IMG/VR virus record: IMGVR_UViG_3300048918_000089
Coordinates: 19,944-83,943 of that record
Direction: 5' to 3' (one strand)
DNA: 64,000 bases
Origin: a virus
How positions within the stretch are numbered: the first letter of the stretch is position 1; every line of letters begins with the position of its first letter. Below the pieces are notes generated by a model. That model was not told the origin of the DNA and did not search any database. It saw nothing but the letters and a program-made list of their open reading frames with translations. Shown piece by piece: positions 1 through 8,584 of the stretch. A program made the position numbers and the translations under genes.

Positions 1-1022
1 GCACCCGGGAGCGTCTCAATCTGAGTACCCTTGCCGCCTTCACGACGCGGGAGCCAGAAGTCTTCCAACATGGACATGAACTTCTTGTCGTCACGCACTT
101 CACCGGTCGTGGCGTCATACGTCATCTTGTTCCGGTACTTCATCATCGTGTCTTTCAGGAACTGATCTGCCTTGGCCTTCGGCAGATTGCCCACGTCGAT
201 GTAGAAGATCCTGCGCTCAGGCGCGCGAGCAAGACGATAGATGAGCGCCGCATTCTCGGCCATCCGCAACTGATTGGCAGGCTTGATCGCCTTGTTCAGA
301 TACGAGAGGACCATGTTGCGCTCCTGATCCACAAGACCAGACGGCGCGTATGCGATGGCGTCGGGCATGATGTGAACGGGTGCGTTCGTTGCCGTCGGCT
401 GAATCGCAGGCGTCCGCGTTGCGTAGGTGCCACGTTCATCATAGACGTAGAACTCACGCGTCCCCTTGATGATTTCGGTACCCGTAATCGGATCGCGATC
501 CTTGATGATTTCGCGTACCTTCCGAATCTTGCGACCGTCGATGTAGCGAATGTCCTTGATGCCGTCCTTCAGTGCCTTCGTGTCGATCACCTTATGGAAG
601 TGCAGGCGACCGTCGATGTACCAACGACGGAAGTAATCATGACCCCGAATACGGAAGCGCATGATCTTGAGGATGTTCTTGAACTCCTCATCAACCTTCT
701 TCTTGATGGACTCAGAGAGTTCGGTCTGCTCAAGGTCAATCTTGACAGGCTCCTCGTTCTCCAGTGCAGCAATGGCCTCGTTGACGATATCCTCAATCGC
801 CGAGTCCACATCAGGCATCATTGCAATGTCGCGATACCGCTTGATCTGCTCCTGATCGGAGCGCGCAGCACCATCGAGGTCTAGGTACGTGCCGTAGTAT
901 CCTGCATAGCCCGTACCCGGAACGGCAATGTCAATTGTACCATCGTCGGTAGGCGGTACAATCGAGGGTTCCGATTGTACCGGCTTCCGAGAGACTTTCA
1001 GATTGTAGCCGAAAATGTCCAT
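1..1022 (-). CDS. 20: Portal vertex protein gp20 (3' part outside window)
   Basis: This is the T4-type portal protein, the dodecameric ring at the unique capsid vertex through which DNA enters and to which the neck binds. Translating the minus strand from the ATG at 1022 gives about 340 uninterrupted residues that run off the window edge. It starts MDIFGYNLKVSRKP and contains RYRDIAMMPDVDSAIEDIVN and, near the edge, DFWLPRREGGKG followed by IETLPG, all typical of gp20. T4 gp20 is about 520 residues, so roughly two thirds is visible. It is the most downstream visible gene of the operon that begins at gp13/gp14. Identification is by family resemblance and is strong. Confidence 0.95.
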   Translation of the reverse strand, partial: MDIFGYNLKVSRKPVQSEPSIVPPTDDGTIDIAVPGTGYAGYYGTYLDLDGAARSDQEQIKRYRDIAMMPDVDSAIEDIVNEAIAALENEEPVKIDLEQTELSESIKKKVDEEFKNILKIMRFRIRGHDYFRRWYIDGRLHFHKVIDTKALKDGIKDIRYIDGRKIRKVREIIKDRDPITGTEIIKGTREFYVYDERGTYATRTPAIQPTATNAPVHIMPDAIAYAPSGLVDQERNMVLSYLNKAIKPANQLRMAENAALIYRLARAPERRIFYIDVGNLPKAKADQFLKDTMMKYRNKMTYDATTGEVRDDKKFMSMLEDFWLPRREGGKGTQIETLPG

Positions 1023-1025
1023 GAT

Positions 1026-1235
1026 CTATTCCTTCTTCTCAGGTGGCTTGGGCGGCCAGGGTTGCGGGTGCTTCGTGCTCTTGCACGGTGTCGTGATGTT
1101 ACCATCACGATCCGCAATGCGCCAGAGACACTTTGAATGACTGCAATAGTGCTCTGGGTGTTCCGCCTTTTTCTTTGCAACAGACGCAGCGACCGAGCCG
1201 TAGGATTCAGTCAGAAACTCACTGAAGGACAGCAT
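1026..1235 (-). CDS. Small cysteine-containing protein between gp19 and gp20
   Basis: A 69-residue protein ends three bases before the portal start. It begins MLSFSEFLTES, an N-terminal pattern I associate with small proteins of T4-like aquatic phages. The middle has a Cys/His-rich stretch (HYCSHSKCLWRI, later TPCKSTKHP) that could bind a metal, and the C-terminus is rich in proline and charge. An AAGGAT-like ribosome site precedes the ATG at 1235. I do not recognise its function. Its place in the late structural operon suggests a virion or assembly role, which is inference only. Confidence 0.7.
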   Translation of the reverse strand: MLSFSEFLTESYGSVAASVAKKKAEHPEHYCSHSKCLWRIADRDGNITTPCKSTKHPQPWPPKPPEKKE

Positions 1236-1260
1236 GTGTTATCCTTACGCTAGGGTGAGA

Positions 1261-1776
1261 CTACTGCGGCTTCGCTTCGAACCACTGGTACTGTAGCGTC
1301 ACCTGGAACTCAGAAATTACGTCATTCTGGGCATACGCCAACGCGATTTCAGACACGTTCACTGGGAACGCATCCTTGATCTGATAGGACCGAATGACTG
1401 CATCGTTGCGGTCAAGCTGGTCAACCTGAAGATCAGCCATGTACAGCGCAGGCGTAATCTCGCCGCCGTTGTTCAGACGGTTGTTCATGAGGTCAGACCA
1501 ACGCTCAAAGAGCGTGCGGAGACGCATCGACGTATCGTTGGCAATCGTAATCACCCACGGATCGAATGTGCGCTCACCCGCAAACTTCACCTCACGACCG
1601 CGGTACTGAATGATCGTGGCGTTGACGTTCGATGCAGGAATCGACGCCGCTGTGACCAGGAGTGAATCCTGGCCAGCGGACGCGCCGACTGCTGTAGGGA
1701 ACGTGAGTGTGACGAGGAACTGGTTCGGACGAGCACCACCAGCACCCAAGCGAGACTTAAATTCGTTGATATCCAC
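1261..1776 (-). CDS. 19: Tail tube protein gp19
   Basis: This is the major tail tube subunit, which stacks in hexameric rings inside the sheath and forms the DNA channel. At 171 residues it is close to T4 gp19 (163). The N-terminus (MDINEFKSRLGAGGARPNQF) and the segments FPTAVGASAGQD and YRGREVKFAGERTFDPW match the gp19 fold family. It lies directly downstream of the sheath gene, as in T4. The paralogue gp54 at 42695-43600 has a related core (INGLESHRASGIDYHSDTIT), as expected because the tube initiator and tube share a fold. Confidence 0.95.
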   Translation of the reverse strand: MDINEFKSRLGAGGARPNQFLVTLTFPTAVGASAGQDSLLVTAASIPASNVNATIIQYRGREVKFAGERTFDPWVITIANDTSMRLRTLFERWSDLMNNRLNNGGEITPALYMADLQVDQLDRNDAVIRSYQIKDAFPVNVSEIALAYAQNDVISEFQVTLQYQWFEAKPQ

Positions 1777-1796
1777 TATGTTCTCCTAGGGTTTGA

Positions 1797-3680
1797 TTAG
1801 CCGCCGATGATTTCTTCAAAGCTGACCGACGAGCGGACTGCGATGAAGTTGAGCGTAATGCCGTTGATCGAACGGTTCGGCTTCACGTAAATGTCCGCCA
1901 CAAACTCAGCGCGGTCAACCACGCTTCCCGTGTTGTTCGTGCTATCGCACACAACCTCGAAATCAGTGACACCACGACGCCCCTTGATATCCCGAAGGAA
2001 AGGTTCGACCATGTTGCGGAACTGCGCGCGAGTGAAGGTGTCGTTGAACTCAAACAACTGATACTTAGCTGCGACAGCAATCGCCTTCTCAAGGACGATG
2101 AACAGACGACGCACGTTGATGAAGCCAAACGCCGACGGCTTCGTGAGCATCGTCTTGTCGCCGTAGAGGACAGTGCCTTCACCCGGGAATGAAGCAACCG
2201 GATTGACGCCCGCCTTGTACAGTTCGTCGCGATAGGCCTTCTTCGGGTTCCATGCGAGCTTCACCACGTTCTTGACGACGCCGCGGTTAAAGCCTGCTGG
2301 TGACCACCACGCATCGTTGGTCAGTTCAGTACGAGCAGTCAGACCCGCCATGTCCGCGTTCAGCGGAACCCAGCGAAGTGTGTCGTTGTACTTGTCGTAC
2401 TGCTGCTTCCAACCTGAGTCCATGAAGCCGTACGATGAATTGACCGAGAAAGCATCGAGGTCGGCGAGAACCGATTCCGACTCGTTGCCGATGTTGTTCA
2501 GCACAGACGACAGCAACGGTGAAACGAAACCGATGCAATCCTTGCGTGCTTCTGCAATCTGGATGATGTACTGACCGACCGTCGCCGAAGCGGGACCCTG
2601 GAAGAGCAACGAAACGTCAATCGTCTCTGGGTCGCTGAGGAGGTCGAGGCCAAGCATGATTGACGCATCCGAAGGAGCCAGATCATCAACACCGCCCGAG
2701 AGCGTGGTGACGAGTGGAGACGGTAGCGAATCATATGCGGCACCCGATGCGGACGCGAGTGTACCCCAGTCCGTACCTACTGACGGATGACCCATCCACC
2801 AGATGTAGCGCGAGCCACGAAGCACATTCTTGTAGTAGTTGGTCGAGCCCTGCTCGGTCTTGGCATCAGATGCCTTCGACACGAATGCAAACTTCTCAAG
2901 GATCGTACCAGCAGTACCCGTCCATGCACCCGTCTTGTCAAGGACAATGATGTGCATTTCATCAAGCGAGCCACCCGCGCGCGCAACGGATGCGGACGTA
3001 GTTGGCTGTGAATCGAACTGTGCGGCGTACGCCCACTTCGACTTGATCGTAGAACCGACAAGCGTGATCCGTGCGTTTGCAGCAAGCGTGAGCAAGTTGT
3101 CCGATGCAATGGACGCAACGACACCGACCACAGCGTTCGCTGAGTTCAGGATGACTGCACCGACGTGCGTCTCAGTCAAGAATGCTGTGCCTGTACCCGA
3201 GACAGTCTTGGAAGACGTGTTTGCTGCTACGGTACCCGTCAAGGTAATGAGCCACGACACGCCGTCAGCGACCGACACCTGTAGCGAGTTGCCTAGGGTA
3301 CCGGCCCACTTCGCAGCGACGTGTCCGACTGATGCTGCACCGGTCGAGAAGTTGTTGTCCCAGTCATCAAGGTTCTTGATGAGGATTGCAGTACCTGATG
3401 CAACTGCGTTCTTCGCAGCCGCGCCGACGACGCGCACCAGCTTGAGCTGATTCGCATATGACAGATAGTTGGCAGCCGACAACCATGACGCGGCAATAGC
3501 CGTCACAGGACGTCCAAACTCGCTAACTAGCTGAGCCTCGTCAGTAACGGTCTGCACATCCATGACGGGACCCCAGACGAACGGTCCGACGTAGCCACCC
3601 GTTGTTGCGGCGACTGCGGGAACGATGTTGGTTAGGTCCTGTTCATTGATCTGCACACCTGGGGATACTTGGAAAGCCAT
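1797..3680 (-). CDS. 18: Tail sheath protein gp18
   Basis: This is the contractile tail sheath subunit, 627 residues against 659 in T4. The N-terminus (SPGVQINEQDLTNIVPAVAA, then GGYVGPFVWGP) and the C-terminus (ITLNFIAVRSSVSFEEIIGG) are characteristic. Roughly residues 150-235 hold a Thr/Ser/Ala-rich stretch with SSKTVSGTGTAFLTETHVGA and DNLLTLAANARITLVG. This looks like an inserted beta-rich surface domain of a kind seen in many phage structural proteins. A late-type octamer lies about 65 bases upstream of the ATG at 3680, so this gene probably heads a strongly expressed late transcript with gp19 and gp20. Confidence 0.95.
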   Translation of the reverse strand: MAFQVSPGVQINEQDLTNIVPAVAATTGGYVGPFVWGPVMDVQTVTDEAQLVSEFGRPVTAIAASWLSAANYLSYANQLKLVRVVGAAAKNAVASGTAILIKNLDDWDNNFSTGAASVGHVAAKWAGTLGNSLQVSVADGVSWLITLTGTVAANTSSKTVSGTGTAFLTETHVGAVILNSANAVVGVVASIASDNLLTLAANARITLVGSTIKSKWAYAAQFDSQPTTSASVARAGGSLDEMHIIVLDKTGAWTGTAGTILEKFAFVSKASDAKTEQGSTNYYKNVLRGSRYIWWMGHPSVGTDWGTLASASGAAYDSLPSPLVTTLSGGVDDLAPSDASIMLGLDLLSDPETIDVSLLFQGPASATVGQYIIQIAEARKDCIGFVSPLLSSVLNNIGNESESVLADLDAFSVNSSYGFMDSGWKQQYDKYNDTLRWVPLNADMAGLTARTELTNDAWWSPAGFNRGVVKNVVKLAWNPKKAYRDELYKAGVNPVASFPGEGTVLYGDKTMLTKPSAFGFINVRRLFIVLEKAIAVAAKYQLFEFNDTFTRAQFRNMVEPFLRDIKGRRGVTDFEVVCDSTNNTGSVVDRAEFVADIYVKPNRSINGITLNFIAVRSSVSFEEIIGG

Positions 3681-3744
3681 TGGTGATCTCCTATGTGTGA
3701 TTCAATTCAACTGCACGGTCGTTAATTTGGACTGAGCGTGCAAC

Positions 3745-3752
3745 TATTTATC
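3745..3752 (-). promoter_or_regulatory. Late promoter-like octamer GATAAATA upstream of gp18
   Basis: On the minus strand this reads GATAAATA, one base from the T4 late consensus TATAAATA. It lies between the terminase and sheath genes, in one of the few gaps of this operon. The position fits separate high-level expression of sheath, tube and portal. The identity is inferred from motif and position. Confidence 0.6.
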
Positions 3753-3764
3753 GTTTTCGGAGCT

Positions 3765-5465
3765 TCACCAATAACCTTCCACTGTCTTGTCGATGTTCCA
3801 GATATCACCATCCTCAACGAACGACTCCTCAGGATCACCTCGATCAATGATACCGAATGGCGTCATTTCATCCTCAATTTGCTGCATTTGATTTTCAAAG
3901 ATCCGCGTCCGCATATCGACATTGGTCAGTTCCTTGAAGAACTGATTGGTCGTGAGCCACCCAAACAGGACCAGGGTCATGGCCATGTCGTCGTGATAAC
4001 CTTCATCAGCCTGATAGGATCCATTCTTCTCAACGAACGTCGAGAACTCCATGATCGTAACCGCGTCAGGGATTTGGATCTTGAACTCCTCAACCAGTGT
4101 CTTGATAGCAAAGCATCCCTGACGCTTCACCGTCTTGGTTGTACGAACGCCCAGATCGGACGACTTGGCGAAGCCCCCTGAGATATAGGTCTGCTTCTTT
4201 TCCTGACCCGTCGCAAAGACGTTCTCGTACTCAAGATCCGAATAGAGGATGTTTGCCGTCTGTGCGCCAATGTCGTTTGACTCAACAAGAACCCAGGCAT
4301 TGTTGTAGTCCTTAGCGAGGCGCCAGATGACATTCGGAAAGAGCAGGGGTGAGATTGAGTTGGAGCGGTACCTCGCGACCATCTTGTACGGAACTTCCGT
4401 TACGTCGATAACCGAGACAGCCGAATAGTCGCCTCCCACACCACGGGATGTGTCCACAATGATCGTGTAGATCCGATCTAGCATGGGCTGTTCGTACACG
4501 GCCAAGTATCCATCCTCATCGGCAAAGATAGGCTCGGTCGAGGACATTTGCCCGAGCGCACGACCCGAGATAAGCGTGTACGATGATCCCAAGAATTGGC
4601 ACAGCACTTCCTGATTGAACTTGACTTCCTGGAGCGACTTCAGTTGCTCCTCAGCCCACTTCTCGTCACGGTTGGGAATCTCCCAGTAGTGAATCTGAAT
4701 AGGCACAAAGCCGTTCTTATTCTCTCCTCCATTCCCACCCGCTTCATTCCAGAACTTCCAGAAGTGATTGTAGCCCAGTGGAGTGGACGTAATGAGCATC
4801 TTCGTGGTCTCACCCGAGGAGATCGTCGGGATGACAGACGCGAAGAACGCTTCAGCGACGTTGTTCGGGATGATGGCAGCCTCGTCAACGTAGAGCCAAT
4901 TGACAGACTTGCCTCGAATACCGGAAGAGGTCGTCGCCGCAGTGAAGACCTTCGATCCATTCTCTAGCTTAATGTCGCCCTTGTTCCAGGTGACGATACC
5001 CTGCTGGAGCCAGATGGGGAGCATCTCATACATGAGTTGCAGACGATCCATGACTTCGCGCGCCGAGTCGCCCTTGTTCGCGAGGATGGCGACAGACTTT
5101 CGATCTTGGAACAGTACGTAATGGAGAATGCAGGCAGCGGCCGTAATCGACTTGCCGTTCTGTCGCGGCTCCATGATGATAACCTTTCGGTTACCGAGGA
5201 TCGCGAGCACCTTCTTCTTCTGGCAGTCGTACAGCTTGAACTTGACGAGGCCACGATCAAGCGAGGTGATGTGGCAATAGTTCTCAATGAAGTAGATAGG
5301 ATCCCGTTGGCACCGTTCAATCTCACGGATCTGATCCGTCGTGAATTGGTGCTGGTATCCTACAGGCTTGAGATTCGGATTGCCCTTGAAGGACGATGAT
5401 TCTTGATACTCGTCATCATCCCACGCCTCACGATATTCCGTTTCGACTAGTTCTGCTTCTACCAT
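3765..5465 (-). CDS. 17: Terminase large subunit gp17
   Basis: This is the packaging motor ATPase and headful nuclease, 566 residues against 610 in T4. The ATPase domain has a Walker A variant EPRQNGKSITAA and a Walker B WLYVDEAAI. The nuclease domain carries the acidic residues expected of the RNase H fold: VDTSRGVGGDYSAV, LVESNDIGAQTANILY and GYHDDMAMTLVLFGW, which parallel the T4 gp17 catalytic Asp, Glu and Asp segments. The reading frame is intact with no intein or intron visible. Uncommonly, a small zinc-protein gene separates it from the small subunit gene. Confidence 0.97.
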   Translation of the reverse strand: MVEAELVETEYREAWDDDEYQESSSFKGNPNLKPVGYQHQFTTDQIREIERCQRDPIYFIENYCHITSLDRGLVKFKLYDCQKKKVLAILGNRKVIIMEPRQNGKSITAAACILHYVLFQDRKSVAILANKGDSAREVMDRLQLMYEMLPIWLQQGIVTWNKGDIKLENGSKVFTAATTSSGIRGKSVNWLYVDEAAIIPNNVAEAFFASVIPTISSGETTKMLITSTPLGYNHFWKFWNEAGGNGGENKNGFVPIQIHYWEIPNRDEKWAEEQLKSLQEVKFNQEVLCQFLGSSYTLISGRALGQMSSTEPIFADEDGYLAVYEQPMLDRIYTIIVDTSRGVGGDYSAVSVIDVTEVPYKMVARYRSNSISPLLFPNVIWRLAKDYNNAWVLVESNDIGAQTANILYSDLEYENVFATGQEKKQTYISGGFAKSSDLGVRTTKTVKRQGCFAIKTLVEEFKIQIPDAVTIMEFSTFVEKNGSYQADEGYHDDMAMTLVLFGWLTTNQFFKELTNVDMRTRIFENQMQQIEDEMTPFGIIDRGDPEESFVEDGDIWNIDKTVEGYW

Positions 5466-5468
5466 AAC

Positions 5469-5861
5469 CTATTTCCTATGTACGTCTTTGACACAACTGA
5501 CGCAAATAATCCCGGGCTGTCCCCACGTGCCCCAACCACCCAATGATCTGGAAGACGCCATACATCTTGCGCAGGTGTGCAGTGGTTGCGGTGATGGATT
5601 GTCTTCGTTGGGCCAATCGAGAAGTCTCGGAGTTGGATGCCAAGCACAGGCTGTTCCATCCTCACGAAGGTATGAATCAGGATGACCAATTGAAGGCGAG
5701 ACCTGCCCTTCGGGGGAAATCGTGTGATGCACAAGACATAGTGGACGTTCGCATTCGGGACAGAATACAACTGCCGACCAACGAGGATGATCGCCATTTG
5801 CATCAAGGAGAATCAATCTCCATGTCCCCGGCCCCGTGCCACGAGGAATAGTATCAGACAT
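5469..5861 (-). CDS. Cysteine-rich (zinc-ribbon-like) protein inserted between gp16 and gp17
   Basis: A 130-residue protein has two CxxC pairs (FCPECERPLC; TCARCMASS) and a third near the C-terminus (ICVSCVKDVHRK), with nearby histidines, consistent with metal-binding knuckles. The start ATG overlaps the gp16 stop by one base (TAATG on the minus strand), and the stop lies three bases before the gp17 start. It is therefore translationally embedded in the terminase operon. In T4 genes 16 and 17 are adjacent. I do not recognise the family. A role in packaging or DNA binding is only suggested by position. Confidence 0.75.
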   Translation of the reverse strand: MSDTIPRGTGPGTWRLILLDANGDHPRWSAVVFCPECERPLCLVHHTISPEGQVSPSIGHPDSYLREDGTACAWHPTPRLLDWPNEDNPSPQPLHTCARCMASSRSLGGWGTWGQPGIICVSCVKDVHRK

Positions 5862-6337
5862 TACTCAACAACCTCTGCGAATGCCTCGGGGATCTGTTCC
5901 CGATTCTTTCGCATAGCCTCAAACAGTTCGCGCGTCGTTCCCGCGAACACGACGTTGGTCGTATTGTTGTGCTGGTTGATGACACCCTTATTCTTCTCGG
6001 GTGTAGGTCCCTCGCGGAGTTCCTTGGCCTGCTTCTGCAGGACAAGAAGATCCTTGGCGAGTTCCGAAACCGTCTTGACAAGCTGACCTGTCACTTCAAA
6101 CGCGCGAGGATGATCCGACTGCTTCGCAATCGCGAGCATGGTATCGACCGCGTCAAGTCCCTTGTCGATCAATTCGTGGATCGTATCTCGGGCACGCTCT
6201 GCATCCTGCTGGATGGGGTCTTCAGGTTCGACGGACACGTGGACGATCGGTGCTTCCTCCTGCACGGCAAGCGCCATCGGCTCAGACGGCGCTTCAGGTA
6301 GATCAAACTTCGCGTCCAACTTCTCAAACGTCCCCAT
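5861..6337 (-). CDS. 16: Terminase small subunit gp16
   Basis: This is the DNA-recognition and regulatory subunit of the packaging terminase, 158 residues (T4 gp16 is 164). The central helical region has ARDTIHELIDKGLDAVDTML and SDHPRAFEVTGQLVKTV, the latter a recognisable gp16-family block, followed by a predicted coiled coil (LAKDLLVLQKQAKELREG). The C-terminus (NTTNVVFAGTTRELFEAMRK) resembles the oligomerisation tail. Start and stop both form one-base TAATG overlaps with neighbours, which indicates translational coupling through gp15, gp16 and the zinc protein. Confidence 0.93.
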   Translation of the reverse strand: MGTFEKLDAKFDLPEAPSEPMALAVQEEAPIVHVSVEPEDPIQQDAERARDTIHELIDKGLDAVDTMLAIAKQSDHPRAFEVTGQLVKTVSELAKDLLVLQKQAKELREGPTPEKNKGVINQHNNTTNVVFAGTTRELFEAMRKNREQIPEAFAEVVE

Positions 6338-7692
6338 TAGGGCTCCATGATTCTAAGACCAGTAAGCTGCACAGGTGTGTCAGTTGAATTGGGCTGCCAG
6401 ATGCCGAATGCCTGTGCTGTCGCCTCTCCGTGTCGTGTTTCATTCACGGAGCACACAATCACACCGTTGAGCCATGCATCAATTTGCGTACCCACCGTAA
6501 TGACGCGGAGCACCGATCCATCGTGTGGTGCCACTGTCACATTACTTAGAACGCTGTCACCATTGATCGAATCGAATACATGGACACTCAGACTATAGCC
6601 TGTTGGGCTCGCCGTATCAACATGGAGACGCACTTCGATGGAGTTATTGGCATCGACATATCGAGGCGCCAAGAATGTATGGGCATCAGTGCCGCCCGTA
6701 GGTGCAATGCCCGTGGGCAATGTGGCCACAGTGACTTCCATATCTGTATCAACACGGCCCGTAACAATCTTCGCTTCAGTCAGGGGCAGCGTGATATCCT
6801 CACCCGTTGCACCTTCTGTGGTACCCATCATGGCATTACTTACATTCACAAACATGTGCCCACCCTGCTGCGCGAGTCCGAGGGATGCATCAGACCGCAC
6901 TAGCGAATCAAACAGAATCAGATTCGTCAGGTCACCCGAGCCACCCAAGAACTCCTGCAAGAAGTCGAATCTATCCGTGTACTCTGCACTGAGCGGGATA
7001 GGTGTCGTGCGGATCGTCTCGTGGAACGTATCCGATGTAACGTCACCAATCGAATCGGCGTAGATGTTCTGAATGACCTTCTTGATCCGCGCTGCATTCG
7101 CAACAGGGCCCCAGAGGTTGATCTTCATGGTGAACATGAGATCCCAGAGCATGATGGTCTTCTCGCCGAATGATCCCTCGTAGTCCTCAGAATAGGCCGT
7201 GTCATCAAGGATCAACTGCCAGTCGCGAGTGATGCCTAGCTCGGGCAGTTCCTTCATTGAGACGGAGAAATCAGGACAGAAGTACGGAAGGATCTGCTCA
7301 ACAATCTGTAGCCCGTCATCCTGATTGCGGGCCATGATCGAAAGTGAGAATCCGATATTGTACGGGGTTGACACGTACGCCGTCTGATTGCCTCGTGCAA
7401 TCTGGCGCAACTGTGTCAGCTTTCGCTCGGCGTCATATTTGACCGACGTGATTTCAAACCCCATGCGCGGCAGTGTGATTTCAACCCGCGCGCGACCCTC
7501 TGTGAGCGTCGGCGCTTCCCGGGCACGCGCGATCCATTTCTGCTTAGGCCCATACCCAATAGGAACCGCAATGGACTGCGACCGCTGATCCGTTACCGAC
7601 TCACGATACACCTGAATCGAATTGAAGATGGTTCCGAAAGCAGTGACGGCCTTCTTGAATCCTTCGTGGTAGAAGTAGATGTTCTTGAACAT
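6337..7692 (-). CDS. 15: Tail completion and sheath-stabiliser gp15 with extra C-terminal LamG-like domain
   Basis: The first 250 or so residues match T4 gp15 (272 aa), the ring that caps the sheath and joins the tail to the head: FYHEGFKKAVTAFGTIFN, IPLSAEYTDRF and a central domain with ITRDWQLILDDTAYSEDYEG. The protein is 451 residues. The extra C-terminal part of about 190 residues begins NLILFDSLVRSDASLGLAQQ and runs through a beta-rich stretch (ANNSIEVRLHVDTASPTGYS, VITVGTQIDAWLNG). That pattern is typical of concanavalin-like jelly-roll (LamG-type) domains. A related module ends the gp7-like protein at 31537-33537. Sugar or surface binding is inference. The start overlaps the gp14 stop by one base. 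Confidence 0.92.
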   Translation of the reverse strand: MFKNIYFYHEGFKKAVTAFGTIFNSIQVYRESVTDQRSQSIAVPIGYGPKQKWIARAREAPTLTEGRARVEITLPRMGFEITSVKYDAERKLTQLRQIARGNQTAYVSTPYNIGFSLSIMARNQDDGLQIVEQILPYFCPDFSVSMKELPELGITRDWQLILDDTAYSEDYEGSFGEKTIMLWDLMFTMKINLWGPVANAARIKKVIQNIYADSIGDVTSDTFHETIRTTPIPLSAEYTDRFDFLQEFLGGSGDLTNLILFDSLVRSDASLGLAQQGGHMFVNVSNAMMGTTEGATGEDITLPLTEAKIVTGRVDTDMEVTVATLPTGIAPTGGTDAHTFLAPRYVDANNSIEVRLHVDTASPTGYSLSVHVFDSINGDSVLSNVTVAPHDGSVLRVITVGTQIDAWLNGVIVCSVNETRHGEATAQAFGIWQPNSTDTPVQLTGLRIMEP

Positions 7693-8417
7693 TAGACACC
7701 ACCAAGAGGATTGTGTTCCGAGAAATCAATGATGCCGTCACCACTCTGCTGAAACACGTCCGACTGGTCGAACGGGGACACGCGAGGATCATCAATGAGA
7801 ATCGGTGCATCATTCTCATTGAGCATCGGCTCACCTGCCTCATCCAAGACCTGATGCGCAGCCTGATCCTGCGACTGCCCATTGAGAAGACCGTCGATCT
7901 CCTCGTTGCCCGTCTGCGCCAATTCTGAGGAGTACGTGAATAGCTCGCACTGGAGTGAGTACACGTAGAACTTGCTGAGTTGGTAGAATGGGTTGAGGTG
8001 CTGTGTGAACTTGATTTCAAAGAAGGAGCGCGTCAGCGGGAAGTAGAGCAAGTCGCCTTCAAGCGGACGAGGTGGAAGCACGAACTCAAGTGTCTGGAGG
8101 ACGTTCTCTTCCCACCGACGACGCGCGACAACGAACGTTGCCTGGTCTGTCACTTGAATGCCGAACTTGGAGAATAGCTCACCCGAGCCTTCGAAGCCCG
8201 CAACGTTGTTCATGTACATCTCAATCGGATACGCCCGAGTGAACTTCGACATTGTAGACTCAAGGAAAATCTCGTCTACGTCCACTTGTGTGCGCGGTAG
8301 GTAGAACACTTCATGCCCATAGATTTTCAGACTCTCGATGATGAGGTCCTCAATGAGCCGCTGTTCCGAAGAAACACCGATTCCAAGACCGCTCTGAAAG
8401 AAGGGATTGATAGGCAC
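7692..8417 (-). CDS. 14: Neck protein gp14
   Basis: This is the head-closure or neck protein that joins gp13 to the tail-capping complex, 241 residues (T4 gp14 is 256). The N-terminus (MPINPFFQSGLGIGVSSEQR) and LIEDLIIESLKIYGHEVFYL, then MSKFTRAYPIEMYMNNV, are diagnostic. The start at 8417 is GTG, since no in-frame ATG lies nearby. An AGGTT that could serve as a weak ribosome site lies about ten bases upstream, inside a leader element shared with the gene at 42130. The stop overlaps the gp15 start. Confidence 0.93.
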   Translation of the reverse strand: MPINPFFQSGLGIGVSSEQRLIEDLIIESLKIYGHEVFYLPRTQVDVDEIFLESTMSKFTRAYPIEMYMNNVAGFEGSGELFSKFGIQVTDQATFVVARRRWEENVLQTLEFVLPPRPLEGDLLYFPLTRSFFEIKFTQHLNPFYQLSKFYVYSLQCELFTYSSELAQTGNEEIDGLLNGQSQDQAAHQVLDEAGEPMLNENDAPILIDDPRVSPFDQSDVFQQSGDGIIDFSEHNPLGGV

Positions 8418-8425
8418 GAATGGAC

Positions 8426-8475
8426 AACCTGAGTCGTTGAAAGGGCTTGCGTGAGGGCTTGACTCCAGCTAACTT
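8426..8475 (-). repeat. Leader element copy A upstream of gp14
   Basis: Read on the minus strand this begins AAGTTAGCT, continues with CAAGCCCTCACGCAAGCCC after five variable bases, and ends with AGGTT just before the gp14 start. A matching element lies on the plus strand at 42085-42123, just before the start of 42130-42705. Over the 33-base core I count 27 identical positions. Each copy contains an internal direct repeat of CAAGCCC. The gap it sits in, 8418-8584, is one of the longest in this operon and holds no convincing gene. Function is unknown. A shared transcriptional or translational control site is plausible. Confidence 0.65.
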
Positions 8476-8584
8476 ACGAGTGTCTGGGTTCATGTAGATA
8501 CTGCATAACCCCTCATGATGATCTACTTTGAATCATTAATGAAATGCTGTGGCTCACAGAGTCGCAGCATCCGTTGTATCAGTC

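Noticed and set aside
2839-3450. 203-residue plus-strand ORF opposite the sheath gene
   Set aside because: Shadow of gp18; the minus-strand frame is unambiguous.
8485-8570. Possible short leader peptides in the gp13-gp14 gap
   Set aside because: Fifteen- and eight-codon ORFs can be drawn, but neither has a ribosome site or conserved composition.
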